NCBI GenBank assembly: GCA_024681875.1
Contig: JAILAA010000207.1
Coordinates: 1 to 20,084 of the forward strand
Direction: 5' to 3'
DNA from: Prevotella sp.
Lineage (GTDB): Bacteria > Bacteroidota > Bacteroidia > Bacteroidales > Bacteroidaceae
DNA: 20,084 nucleotides
The notes below the pieces were generated by a model, which was not told where the DNA came from, did not search any database, and was given only the letters and a program-made list of their open reading frames with translations. Position numbers and translations under genes: made by a program. Every line of letters begins with the position of its first letter. The stretch's first letter is position 1. Below are positions 5,127-13,257 of the stretch, piece by piece.

Positions 5127-8100
5127 ATGAAACAAAAAACTTTACTTAGATCGTTGCTTCTGCTATGCGCCCTGATATTGGGTATGGGGAGCGCATGGGC
5201 AGACTCAGTAACCCAAATTGCTACAGCCACCTTTGATGGTAAGAATGGCAACTATACTGACGGTTGGACAACTACTGGTACTGGTGTAGGACGTACTGAC
5301 TGCGTTGTTATTGGTCACGGCGAAAATATCACTTCTCCTGCTTTTGACCTTTCTGAGTATTCCAGTATCTCTATCACGTTTACAGGTCGTCGCTACGGAA
5401 GTCTTTCCGGAAGCAAAGCTACGGTTGACGCTTCTATTGGTGGTAGTTCAGTAGGAACAATTGATATCACCCAAAGTAGCGTTGGGGCAGTTAATGGCTC
5501 TATTACTTTCACCCCAACTTCATCCATGACAGGTGCCGTACTGGTGTTTACTTGTACAAATGCTACTTCAGCAGGTAGTACTCATGGCGCAGGTATTGGA
5601 AGTATCACCATCACTGGCACCAAAACAACTACCGCAGTACTGACGGGCATCACACTTTCTGGTGACTATGAAACGACGTTCTCACAGAACGGCACATTTA
5701 GCTACGAAGGTCTGGTTGTTACAGCCAGTTATGATGATGAGACGAGTAGCGAGGTAACAGGCTATTCTGTTTCGGCTCCTGACATGACAACCTTAGGAAC
5801 TCAGACCGTCACTGTAAGCTATACGGAAAATGATGTGACAAAAACAGCAACATACGACATCACGATAGAAGAAGCTCAGGATTATGCCACATTGCCGTTC
5901 AGCTGGGCTGGCGGTTCAAGTGCTGACTTGAGGAATGTAAATGGTGTGACGGTAAACTGTAATAGCAGTGACTATTCCAGTAGTAATACTCCTTATCTGG
6001 TTAAGTTCAGTAGTGACGGCCACTACGTTATGGTAAAGACCGACAGTCAGCCCGGTAAGGTCACTGTGGGTGTGAAGATGCTTGGCGGCTCCGATGCTAC
6101 TTCAATTACCGTACAGGGCTCTGCCGACGGTATAACGTTTACAGACGTTGAAACCCTGAACATCAGCGGAAATAAGAATGACGTTCTCAACCTTGAGACG
6201 ACCAATGTCTTTGCTGCTACTGACAGATATGTACGTCTCTACTTCAACAAGGGTTCTGGCTCTAATGTCGGTGTCGGCCCCATCACAATTGCTGTACCTA
6301 CTACCGACCCCGCAATTGTAGCTAGCAATGTGGAACTGGAAGCTGATGCCACCTCTGGCGAGATTGCCTACAGCATCGTGAATCCTGTCGCTGGCACAAG
6401 TCTGACAGCTGCATCTGAGGCCGACTGGATCTCCGACATTACTGTTGCTGAAGACAAAGTGACATTCACCACCTCAGCAAACGAGGGCGCAGAGCGTACA
6501 GCCACTATCACCCTGACATACGGCACTCTGACTAAGGAAGTGACCGTCACTCAGGCTGCAGCTCCCGTTATCTATACCACTATTCCTGACCTCTTCGCTG
6601 CTGCCACTTCAACGGCATCGGACGTGAATGTGACGTTCAATAACTGGGTGGTTTCTGGCGTTAAAGGTTCAAATGCATATGTTACTGACAACAGCGGCAA
6701 TGGTTTTATCATTTATACAAGTAATCATGGCTTTGAAGTTAATGACAAACTCAGTGGAACGGTTAGCGGTACGCCGTTGAAACTCTATAAAGGGGCTGCA
6801 GAATTTACCGACCTCACTGCTTCCACAAATGGTCTTACGGTCAGCAAGGATGGCTCTATAACAGTTATCACAGACAAAGCCATTGCAGACCTCGGTGGTG
6901 TGAACACTGGCGCTGTTATTCAGTTGAGCAATTTGACTTTTGATGGCACCAACCTCTCTGATGGTACAAATACCATTAAGCCATATACTACTTTGTACAA
7001 TGGCTCGTTTGATAGTGGTAAGATCTATAATGTTACTGGCGTTTATGTTCAGTATGACACTACCAAAGAGATTCTTCCTCGTAGCGCTGCCGATATTGAG
7101 GAAGTGGCAAGCACCGAGCCTTCCATTACCTTAAGCACCAACAAGATTGAAGCTACCGCTGAACAAACAAATGGAACCATCAACGTAACTTGTGAAAATT
7201 TCGAAGGAACACCTTCAGTCCAGTACGAGTTCCGCGATGCAGCGGGTAATGTTGATTACGTTGATTGGATTACTATCGAAATTGAGGACAATATTATTTC
7301 TTATTACATTGGTGAAAATAAGGGTGATGCCCGTACAGCATACATATTGGTCTATGCCACCGATGATCAATACAATGTGGCTTCCGAGACAGTTACCGTT
7401 ACCCAGGCCGAGTATGTGGCACCTGAAGTTCCTGTTGATCCCGCTGTAGCTGGCGTGGGTGCTTTCGTCAAGGTGATTAGTACGGAAGACATCACTGCTG
7501 GCAACTACCTCATTGTTTATGAGGGCAATGATACTCACGATGCAGTTGCTTTCAATGGTGCCCTCACCACATTGGATGTTGTAAACAACGGCATCAAGGT
7601 TGCCATCGTCGGTGATAAGATTCCTGCAACATCAGCAACGGTGGCCGCCACGTTTACCATCCAGCCCAGTGGCTCGCTGAAGAGCGCTTCAGGTCAGTAT
7701 ATTGGTAAAGCTGCTTATTCGAATGGCCTTGACAGTGAAAAAGATGAAGCATTAGCCAACACATTTGCAATAACGGAGGGCAGTGCTGTGATTACCGCAG
7801 AAGGCGGCTGCATCCTGCGCTACAACTATGCTTCAGACCAACTCCGTTTCCGCTACTACAAGAGTAGTCAGCAGGCCATCCAGCTCTATAAGTACGACGC
7901 TACGGCTCCTGCATTTGATGTCATCACCCTCAATGCAGCATGCACAGACGGCGAAATGGTATATGGCACCTTTAGCAGCTCCAGTGCTTTCGTAGTGTCT
8001 GATGATATTGTGGTTTCTGAGGTTGGCATTACTGATGGTAAGCTGAATGTTCAGGAGTATGAGACCGGTGTTATTGTTCCTGCCAATACGGGTGTGATGG

Positions 8101-8525
8101 TTTCAGCATTAGAAGCTGGTAACTATGCCGTGACTCTGTCTGCTGATGCTGGCACCTCAGTCCTTGGCACTGATAACTGCCTGCGTCCTTCTGGCGATGC
8201 TGGCATCACGGCCAATGAAATGGCTGCTGCCGATGCCAATAGCCTGTTCTACCGCTTGACCATGCACAACGGCGAAACGCTGGGCTTCTGGTGGGGTGCT
8301 GCTGAAGGTGCCGCCTTCGCTCTGGCAGCCAACAAGGCTTATCTGACTGTTCCTGTTAATGCTGCACGTCCAGGCTTCGTTCTTGGCGGCGAGACAACGG
8401 CCATCAGCGGTATGAAGAGTGAGGTGAACGAGAATGCTCCTGTCTACAACATGCAGGGCCAGCGCGTGGCTCAGCCTGCCAAGGGTCTCTACATCGTGAA
8501 TGGTAAGAAGTATATCAACAAATAA
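5127..8525 (+). CDS. Large secreted multidomain surface protein (Ig-like, BACON)
   Basis: This encodes 1132 residues from the ATG at 5127, chosen because it opens a signal peptide (MKQKTLLRSLLLLCALILGMGSAWA) and follows the promoter. Regions in order: a beta-rich, galactose-binding-like region (about 26-169); a bacterial Ig-like domain (170-250, 'LTGITLSGDYETTFSQNGTF'); another discoidin-like region (251-391); a BACON domain (392-480, 'ADWISDITVAEDKVTFTTSANEGAERTATITLTYG..KEVTVTQAA'); an OB-fold-like DUF5689-type region (481-660); a second BACON-like domain (665-763); a lectin-like region (about 773-925, 'SGQYIGKAAYSNG'); a further beta region; and a C-terminal sorting-like tail (about 1092-1132, 'VYNMQGQRVAQPAKGLYIVNGKKYINK'). 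No catalytic motif is visible. BACON proteins often bind glycans or mucin; a binding or adhesion role on the cell surface is inferred. Confidence 0.9.
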   Translation: MKQKTLLRSLLLLCALILGMGSAWADSVTQIATATFDGKNGNYTDGWTTTGTGVGRTDCVVIGHGENITSPAFDLSEYSSISITFTGRRYGSLSGSKATVDASIGGSSVGTIDITQSSVGAVNGSITFTPTSSMTGAVLVFTCTNATSAGSTHGAGIGSITITGTKTTTAVLTGITLSGDYETTFSQNGTFSYEGLVVTASYDDETSSEVTGYSVSAPDMTTLGTQTVTVSYTENDVTKTATYDITIEEAQDYATLPFSWAGGSSADLRNVNGVTVNCNSSDYSSSNTPYLVKFSSDGHYVMVKTDSQPGKVTVGVKMLGGSDATSITVQGSADGITFTDVETLNISGNKNDVLNLETTNVFAATDRYVRLYFNKGSGSNVGVGPITIAVPTTDPAIVASNVELEADATSGEIAYSIVNPVAGTSLTAASEADWISDITVAEDKVTFTTSANEGAERTATITLTYGTLTKEVTVTQAAAPVIYTTIPDLFAAATSTASDVNVTFNNWVVSGVKGSNAYVTDNSGNGFIIYTSNHGFEVNDKLSGTVSGTPLKLYKGAAEFTDLTASTNGLTVSKDGSITVITDKAIADLGGVNTGAVIQLSNLTFDGTNLSDGTNTIKPYTTLYNGSFDSGKIYNVTGVYVQYDTTKEILPRSAADIEEVASTEPSITLSTNKIEATAEQTNGTINVTCENFEGTPSVQYEFRDAAGNVDYVDWITIEIEDNIISYYIGENKGDARTAYILVYATDDQYNVASETVTVTQAEYVAPEVPVDPAVAGVGAFVKVISTEDITAGNYLIVYEGNDTHDAVAFNGALTTLDVVNNGIKVAIVGDKIPATSATVAATFTIQPSGSLKSASGQYIGKAAYSNGLDSEKDEALANTFAITEGSAVITAEGGCILRYNYASDQLRFRYYKSSQQAIQLYKYDATAPAFDVITLNAACTDGEMVYGTFSSSSAFVVSDDIVVSEVGITDGKLNVQEYETGVIVPANTGVMVSALEAGNYAVTLSADAGTSVLGTDNCLRPSGDAGITANEMAAADANSLFYRLTMHNGETLGFWWGAAEGAAFALAANKAYLTVPVNAARPGFVLGGETTAISGMKSEVNENAPVYNMQGQRVAQPAKGLYIVNGKKYINK

Positions 8526-8546
8526 ATAACAGTGGAGGACAAAACT

Positions 8547-8741
8547 ATGAAAAGACATATGAAATATGTGAAGCCGGAGTCGGCTGATCTGCTGATGCAG
8601 GCAGACTGCCTCATGGAAGCCGCATCGCAGGGTGGCGTAACAACGGGTGACACACTAGGCAATGATTATTCCGAAGGAGACATCAGCTACTCCCGCCGCC
8701 CTCGCATTTGGGACGATGATGAGTTAGGAGAAGAATATTAA
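8547..8741 (+). CDS. 64-aa Bacteroidales small peptide gene
   Basis: This encodes 64 residues from ATG 8547. A strong GGAGG (8533-8537) sits 9 bp upstream, which decides this start over the GTG at 8532. It begins 'MKRHMKYVKPESADLLMQADCLMEAASQGG' and ends very acidic ('WDDDELGEEY'). Short proteins with a 'KPE...L.....LM.AS' beginning are common and uncharacterised in Prevotella and Bacteroides, often next to secreted proteins. It lies 21 bp after the surface protein and is followed by a strong terminator, so it is co-transcribed. The function is unknown. Confidence 0.75.
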   Translation: MKRHMKYVKPESADLLMQADCLMEAASQGGVTTGDTLGNDYSEGDISYSRRPRIWDDDELGEEY

Positions 8742-8747
8742 ATAATT

Positions 8748-8786
8748 AAGCCTGCCATCCGCAACAAGGATGGCAGGCTTTTTTTC
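8748..8786 (+). terminator. Strong intrinsic terminator
   Basis: A 13-bp perfect stem, AAGCCTGCCATCC / GGATGGCAGGCTT (8748-8760 with 8768-8780), has a 7-nt loop and is followed by a T run. It ends the surface-protein / small-peptide transcript. A smaller GGGC-AAGAT-GCCC hairpin follows at about 8794-8806 in the gap before the opposite-strand permease gene. Confidence 0.93.
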
Positions 8787-8834
8787 TGATGTAGGGGCAA
8801 GATGCCCGCGTCAGCTCGTGGGGAATCATTACCG

Positions 8835-10139
8835 CTATGACAGGAGGCGGCGGGAGAAATGGTGCACGGGATACCAGGCAGCAAGGAAGCTGACGACCAT
8901 GACGGTGAAGAAGATGGCGACAAGGTCCCAGGGATGTACGCTGACAGGATAGGCGTTGACCACGAAAGAGCCTTCCGACTGTCCCAGAGCGATGAGGCCA
9001 TACTGCTGCTGTAGCCAGCAAAGCAGCAGACCGATGAGGATGCCGATGACGGCACCGATGATGGCGATGAGCCAGCCCTCGAGCAGGAAGATGTTTGAAA
9101 TCTGCTTGTCGTTGGCTCCTAATGCGCGCAGGGTGCTGACATCGTCGCGCTTGTCGATGATAAGCATCGACAACGAGCCGATGACGTTAAAGCAGGCCAC
9201 GATGAGGATGAACGTGAGGAAGATATAGGCCACGAGCTTCTCAATCTTCATAATGCTGAAGGTGTCGTCCTGCTGTTCAAAGCGGTCGCGCACGTCGTAT
9301 TTCGTGCCTGCCAGCTCTTTGATGCGGCTCTTCACGGCCTCGAAGTCGCTGCCGGGCTTCAGACGCAGCTCTAAGGATGACAACATGCCCTGCTGGTCAA
9401 AGATGCGACGTGCAAAGCCGACGGATGTGAGAATATAGCTTTTGTCATACTTCGACTGCTGTACGTTGAAGACGACGCCGGGCGAGTAGAGGATGGGCGC
9501 ATTGCCGTCCGACTCGCGGACGAAGCCGTCTTCGGGGTTGTTGACGTCGAGCTGTCCCACGCGGCGCGGCGCATAGATGAAGAGCGTGTCGTAGCGGTAG
9601 CCCATGCCCAGCGCATCGGCCAGGCGGATGCCGGGGATGCCATACTGCAGGTCGCCGCTGGCCGCCTGCAGTTCAAAGCGGCCGTCGCCCTCCAGAATCT
9701 CGTTAATGTGCGTCAGTTGCTCGAAGTTGTCGTCAACGCCCTTGATCGTCACCATGGCCTGGCGGTCTTTATAGACGGCCAATGCCAGATCCTCGACACA
9801 CTCCGTGGCTATTTCTATTTCGGGCAGTTGGCGGATGCTGGTCAGCACAGGGTCGTCGGCAGGCGCTGTCTTTCCCTCTGTCGGCGTAACCTCTATCTGC
9901 GGGTCGAAGTTGGTAAAGAGCGAGGCTACAAGGTCGCTGAAGCCGTTGAAGACGCTCAGCGTCACCACCATCGCCATCGAGGCTACGGCGACGCCGAGCA
10001 TCGAGATGCCGCTGATGATGTTGATGACATTTGTCGACTTCTTCGAGAAGAGGTATCTCCTCGCTATAAAGAAAGAGACCCACCCCTTGCCCCTCCCTGC
10101 AGGGAGGGGTGAGAAATGTCTGCTGTTATGAGTTGGCAT
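8835..10139 (-). CDS. LolC/LolE-type FtsX-family permease
   Basis: This encodes 434 residues of an ABC permease of the lipoprotein-releasing type. TM1 is at about 34-58 after the typical 'FIARRYLFSKKSTNVINIISGISMLGVA' opening. A large periplasmic domain (about 60-300) follows, then three helices at about 302-328, 348-372 and 398-420, the FtsX arrangement. 'LRALGANDKQISNIFLLEGWLIAIIGAVIG' is the typical coupling region. The N-terminus is odd: residues 1-22 ('MPTHNSRHFSPLPAGRGKGWVS') are encoded by a GC-rich repeat element (10076-10188), which also supplies the start codon. Family members normally begin close to 'FIARRYL'. It follows rbfA with a 16-bp gap. The ATPase partner (LolD-like) is not in the window. 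Confidence 0.92.
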   Translation of the reverse strand: MPTHNSRHFSPLPAGRGKGWVSFFIARRYLFSKKSTNVINIISGISMLGVAVASMAMVVTLSVFNGFSDLVASLFTNFDPQIEVTPTEGKTAPADDPVLTSIRQLPEIEIATECVEDLALAVYKDRQAMVTIKGVDDNFEQLTHINEILEGDGRFELQAASGDLQYGIPGIRLADALGMGYRYDTLFIYAPRRVGQLDVNNPEDGFVRESDGNAPILYSPGVVFNVQQSKYDKSYILTSVGFARRIFDQQGMLSSLELRLKPGSDFEAVKSRIKELAGTKYDVRDRFEQQDDTFSIMKIEKLVAYIFLTFILIVACFNVIGSLSMLIIDKRDDVSTLRALGANDKQISNIFLLEGWLIAIIGAVIGILIGLLLCWLQQQYGLIALGQSEGSFVVNAYPVSVHPWDLVAIFFTVMVVSFLAAWYPVHHFSRRLLS

Positions 10140-10188
10140 GGATGAGAAAAGGTAATTACTCCCCTCCCTGCAGGGTGGTGGTGGGTCT
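10076..10188. repeat. GC-rich inverted-repeat element, copy 1 (rbfA/permease junction)
   Basis: The left arm (10076-10109) reads AGACCCACCCCTTGCCCC then TCCCTGCAGGGAGGGG. The right arm (10161-10188) is an inverted, slightly shorter version (CCCCTCCCTGCAGGG..GGTGGGTCT). A 51-bp centre lies between them. Each arm carries its own CCCCTCCCTGCAGGG palindrome. The same architecture recurs at 17719-17831, with AGGTAAT(T/G)AC just inside the right arm in both. The element encodes the C-terminal tail and stop of RbfA and the start of the permease. Confidence 0.85.
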
Positions 10189-10518
10189 TTTCAACAGTTC
10201 GTCGATGCGGTCGATATAGTCGAGCGAGTCGTCAATGAAGAAGCGCAGCTCGGGGATGATGCGCAGCTGATGTCGCACGCGCTGGCCTAATGTGTAGCGT
10301 ATCTGGGCGTTGCTGCGGTTGATGTTGGCCAGCAGCTCCTCGCCCTTCTCCGAGGGGAAGATGCTGAGGTGGGCGGTACATACGCCGAGGTCAGGGCTGA
10401 TGCGCACTTGCGTCACGCTGACCATCACGCCGTGCATCGAGCGTGTCTGCTCCTGGAATATCTGGCTGAGCTCCTTCTGCAGCAGCCTTGCAATCTTGTT
10501 CTGTCTTGTCTCTTGCAT
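10156..10518 (-). CDS. rbfA: Ribosome-binding factor A
   Basis: This encodes 120 residues of a cold-shock-type 30S maturation factor that binds 16S rRNA late in small-subunit assembly. The N-terminus 'RQNKIARLLQKELSQIF', 'VMVSVTQVRISPDLGVCTAHLSIFP' and 'IRYTLGQRVRHQLRIIPELRFFIDDSLDYIDRIDELL' are the KH-fold RbfA signature; the length is normal. The last ten residues (RPTTTLQGGE) and the stop codon come from the right arm of the repeat element at 10076-10188 and replace the usual short charged tail. It lies 29 bp after the pyridoxamine kinase gene and 16 bp before the permease. Confidence 0.95.
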   Translation of the reverse strand: MQETRQNKIARLLQKELSQIFQEQTRSMHGVMVSVTQVRISPDLGVCTAHLSIFPSEKGEELLANINRSNAQIRYTLGQRVRHQLRIIPELRFFIDDSLDYIDRIDELLKRPTTTLQGGE

Positions 10519-10547
10519 ATTTTTCTTAATGCTTTATTCTTAATGTG

Positions 10548-11363
10548 TCACAATAGGTCAAGGCAGCGTTCGATGAAGATGCCGCAGTTGTGGTCGGTGA
10601 CGTCGCGGTTTCGGTCTATCATCTGGCTCACCACGTCCATGGCCTTGCGAGTGGCCTGTGGCAGGGGCAGCTGCTGACCCAGGAGACTGCCGATGAGCAC
10701 GGCCGAGAAGATATCGCCCGTGCCATGGAACTGGCCGGGAATCTCCTCGTACTCATGGAAGAAATATTCCTGCAGGTCGGCGTCGTAGCCGCACACCTGG
10801 TTCTTGCCGTCGATGACGCAGCTGGTGATGATGACCGAGCGGGCGCCAAGGAGCAGGATGCTGTCGAGGAGGCGCCGGGCGACGTCGACGGTGATGCCGT
10901 TCTTGCTGCACGGCACGCCGGCCAGGAAGCAGGCCTCGGTGTAATTAGGCTTCGCCAAGTGAGCCACGCTCACCATGCGGCGCATCAGCTCCACCTGTCG
11001 CTGGTCGATGCCGTTGTAGAGCTCACCGCCATCGCCCATCACGGGGTCGACGAAGATGGTGCAGCCCTGTGTGGCCTGTTCACGGCAGTAGGCCTCCACC
11101 AGCTCTGCCTGTTCGCGGCTGAACATCAGTCCCGTGGAGATGGCGTCGAAGTGGAAGCCCAGATGCTTCCAGATGGGGAACGTCTCGCGCATGTAGGCGG
11201 TGGTGTCCATCTGTGTGAACTCACCGTAGTTCAGCGTGTTCGACACCAGTGCCGTAGGCAAACAGAACGCCGGTATGCCCATATAGCTCAGCACGGGCAG
11301 CATGGCCGCCATGCCCACCTTGCCGTAGCCGGCAATATCATTTACGAGGAGGATCTGCTTCAT
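10548..11363 (-). CDS. Pyridoxamine/pyridoxal kinase
   Basis: This encodes 271 residues of the ribokinase superfamily. It phosphorylates B6 vitamers with ATP in the PLP salvage pathway in the cytosol. Visible motifs are 'NDIAGYGKVG' (8-17), 'DPVMGD' (106-111), 'KPNYTEA' (138-144) and the ATP/anion-hole motif GTGD (214-217) with the catalytic Asp217. The length fits PdxY-type kinases and Bacteroidales 'pyridoxamine kinase'. Its ATG overlaps the stop of the restriction endonuclease gene (ATGA at 11360-11363), so it is probably co-transcribed with the R-M genes. Confidence 0.93.
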   Translation of the reverse strand: MKQILLVNDIAGYGKVGMAAMLPVLSYMGIPAFCLPTALVSNTLNYGEFTQMDTTAYMRETFPIWKHLGFHFDAISTGLMFSREQAELVEAYCREQATQGCTIFVDPVMGDGGELYNGIDQRQVELMRRMVSVAHLAKPNYTEACFLAGVPCSKNGITVDVARRLLDSILLLGARSVIITSCVIDGKNQVCGYDADLQEYFFHEYEEIPGQFHGTGDIFSAVLIGSLLGQQLPLPQATRKAMDVVSQMIDRNRDVTDHNCGIFIERCLDLL

Positions 11364-12211
11364 GCTATCAGCTTGTCTTGGAGGCCTTTCTTTAAGATAT
11401 TCTGTTTGAAATCTTCTTCTGTCAGATACTGGTCTACGCCGGCTCCGCCTATCATTCGGTTAACGCCTTCAACAGAGGTACTGTATATCCGGTCAAACAC
11501 CAAATCCCATCTGTCACCTTCAGTCCATTCCATTCTGAACGTGCAGAAATCGACAGGCAGTAGCTCATCTGCTTCTGTCAGCAAGCTGCAGTCGGTTGCA
11601 TTTAAGATGTATTTCATTCCTACATCTTGAATAATAAACACAATTTTCCTATTCCATGACTGAATAATCTTTCCTTTCTTGTAAGCCTGTTGCATCATGG
11701 TTTTCAGAAATTCATTTGCCCAGTTGATGCCGTAATTATACTGGTCTTTCAAGAATCTGCCATGTTCTTTGAAGTCAATGACGGCAGGGTATGGTGTCCC
11801 CGTTGTGCCGGCAGCCTGAAGTTCGACACACTGGAAATTCAGGATTTCATTTTTTCTTCCCAATTCCACAGCCACATAGTCAATGCTACCTCCCACGCCA
11901 ATGTTAACTTCAGGAATCCACGTGATGTTACTCCAATCTTTTAAGTATTTCTGTCTTATGGTTTCCAACAGAGCATCAATCTTGAAACGCTGTGGACAGA
12001 CGATGACAGGTTCAAGCACGCCCCCTTTAGCCACAGTGGAAGCTACGCTGCATATCCCCACCTTCTCTTGTGGATTGCTCTTGCGGGGCTTGTTGCAGGT
12101 GGCATGAATAAAACGGCAATACTGCAGTCTGACGGCCAACTTCAAATCGTCAGAGGGCGTACTAGTGTCATAGCCGAATATCTCAACAGGTGTCTTCTTC
12201 AGTTTGTTCAT
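11360..12211 (-). CDS. NotI-family type II restriction endonuclease
   Basis: This encodes 283 residues. NotI-family enzymes have an N-terminal Cys4 iron site and a PD-(D/E)XK-like active site in which Gln replaces Lys. Both are visible: Cys32, Cys39, Cys54 and Cys72 ('QYCRFIHATC', 'VGICSVAS', 'VIVCPQRF'), and Asp111 ('GSIDYVAVEL') with Glu130-Leu-Gln132 ('CVELQAAGTTGTPYP'). The N-terminal 'EIFGYDTSTPSDD' also fits. The GC-rich 8-bp target GCGGCCGC is known for NotI itself; the target here is not determined. The gene overlaps the methyltransferase gene (ATGA at 12208-12211) and the kinase gene (ATGA at 11360-11363). Its base composition is more AT-rich than the flanking genes, suggesting transfer. 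Confidence 0.9.
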   Translation of the reverse strand: MNKLKKTPVEIFGYDTSTPSDDLKLAVRLQYCRFIHATCNKPRKSNPQEKVGICSVASTVAKGGVLEPVIVCPQRFKIDALLETIRQKYLKDWSNITWIPEVNIGVGGSIDYVAVELGRKNEILNFQCVELQAAGTTGTPYPAVIDFKEHGRFLKDQYNYGINWANEFLKTMMQQAYKKGKIIQSWNRKIVFIIQDVGMKYILNATDCSLLTEADELLPVDFCTFRMEWTEGDRWDLVFDRIYSTSVEGVNRMIGGAGVDQYLTEEDFKQNILKKGLQDKLIA

Positions 12212-13251
12212 ATAGCCAGTGCCAATTCTTTGTCCATGATTCTGTGTCTTGACACATTCAAATATTCTTCGCTCAACTCAATACCGATACCTCTGCGGCC
12301 CAGTTTAAGAGCTGCGGCAACGGTGCTTCCTGTCCCACTGAACGGATCCAATACAATTCCGTCTTCGGGACAGGTAGCGAGAATGGGGATTCTCAGTAAT
12401 TCTTCTGGGAAGACGGCGCAGTGATTATCTTTCCGCCACGTATCCTCAGGAACGATGTCCCAAATGTCTGTCGGCAGATGTCCTTTGGCCCCAATCTTCA
12501 TAATGTAGAAACCACGCTCCTGAAGTTCCTTTGCTCTTCCGCTGATGGAGGTGTCGTTACTGTGCCAGGCACGCTGAACACCGCGAATGGTCATGCGGAA
12601 ATCGTTGACTTCGCCATTGATAACCTGTCGCAACACATCATCCAGTGCCTTCGTTGCGGCATATTTCTCCTCTGGCGTGAGCACCTGACTCTCTTCTATC
12701 TGCTGACGGTACTTCTTTCCACTGACGCCAGTGGCAGAAATGATTTTCCCACCAACTTTCTTTGGCTTGAGCGTAGGAAGAATCCTGATGCTGTCGGCAT
12801 CGTAGTAGTATTTTTTTGACTTAACGAAATGGAAGACATGTTCGTAGGAATCTCTTAGGCGATCTTTGCAGCTCTGAGTTCCTTTGAGCTGGTTCCAGAT
12901 GACATCGTTTCTCATCATCCATCCACCCTTGTCCATCAAAGCGATGGCCACACGCCACGGCATCCCCATGAGGGCTTTATCGTCATACTTGTCACCGATG
13001 TTTAGCCAAAAAGAGCCTTCGCGCTTCAATACGCGCTTGGCCTCGGTAAAAATGGCCGTCAGCTTCTCTACATAGTCACTGAAGTTTTCCTCATTGCCCA
13101 CCTCGTGCTGGTCGTCGTTATTGTCATATTTTCTCATGCCCCAATACGGAGGTGAGGTAATGATACAATCCACCGACTCACTTTCCATGCTTTGCATGAC
13201 AGTGAGACAGTCGCCTAACAATAGCTGATATCTTAATCCTTTCCAGTTCAT
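12208..13251 (-). CDS. Type II DNA methyltransferase (beta class), partner of NotI-like enzyme
   Basis: This encodes 347 residues. Catalytic motif IV TSPPYW (32-37) comes first and the SAM-binding motif I 'DPFSGTGST' (302-310) comes near the C-terminus, so this is the beta-class order. SPPY is usual for N4-cytosine methylation, but some adenine enzymes carry it too. The middle (about 160-270) is variable, presumably target recognition. It would protect sites cut by the adjacent endonuclease, whose ATG overlaps its stop by 4 bp; methyltransferase before endonuclease is a safe order of expression. It begins 6 bp after the aldo/keto reductase stop. Confidence 0.93.
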   Translation of the reverse strand: MNWKGLRYQLLLGDCLTVMQSMESESVDCIITSPPYWGMRKYDNNDDQHEVGNEENFSDYVEKLTAIFTEAKRVLKREGSFWLNIGDKYDDKALMGMPWRVAIALMDKGGWMMRNDVIWNQLKGTQSCKDRLRDSYEHVFHFVKSKKYYYDADSIRILPTLKPKKVGGKIISATGVSGKKYRQQIEESQVLTPEEKYAATKALDDVLRQVINGEVNDFRMTIRGVQRAWHSNDTSISGRAKELQERGFYIMKIGAKGHLPTDIWDIVPEDTWRKDNHCAVFPEELLRIPILATCPEDGIVLDPFSGTGSTVAAALKLGRRGIGIELSEEYLNVSRHRIMDKELALAI

Positions 13252-13257
13252 AAAGAC

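Noticed and set aside
10590..11630. 346-codon plus-strand frame
   Set aside because: It is the antisense shadow of the pyridoxamine kinase gene and the end of the endonuclease gene; composition (many His/Val/Ala) is typical of antisense to GC-rich genes.
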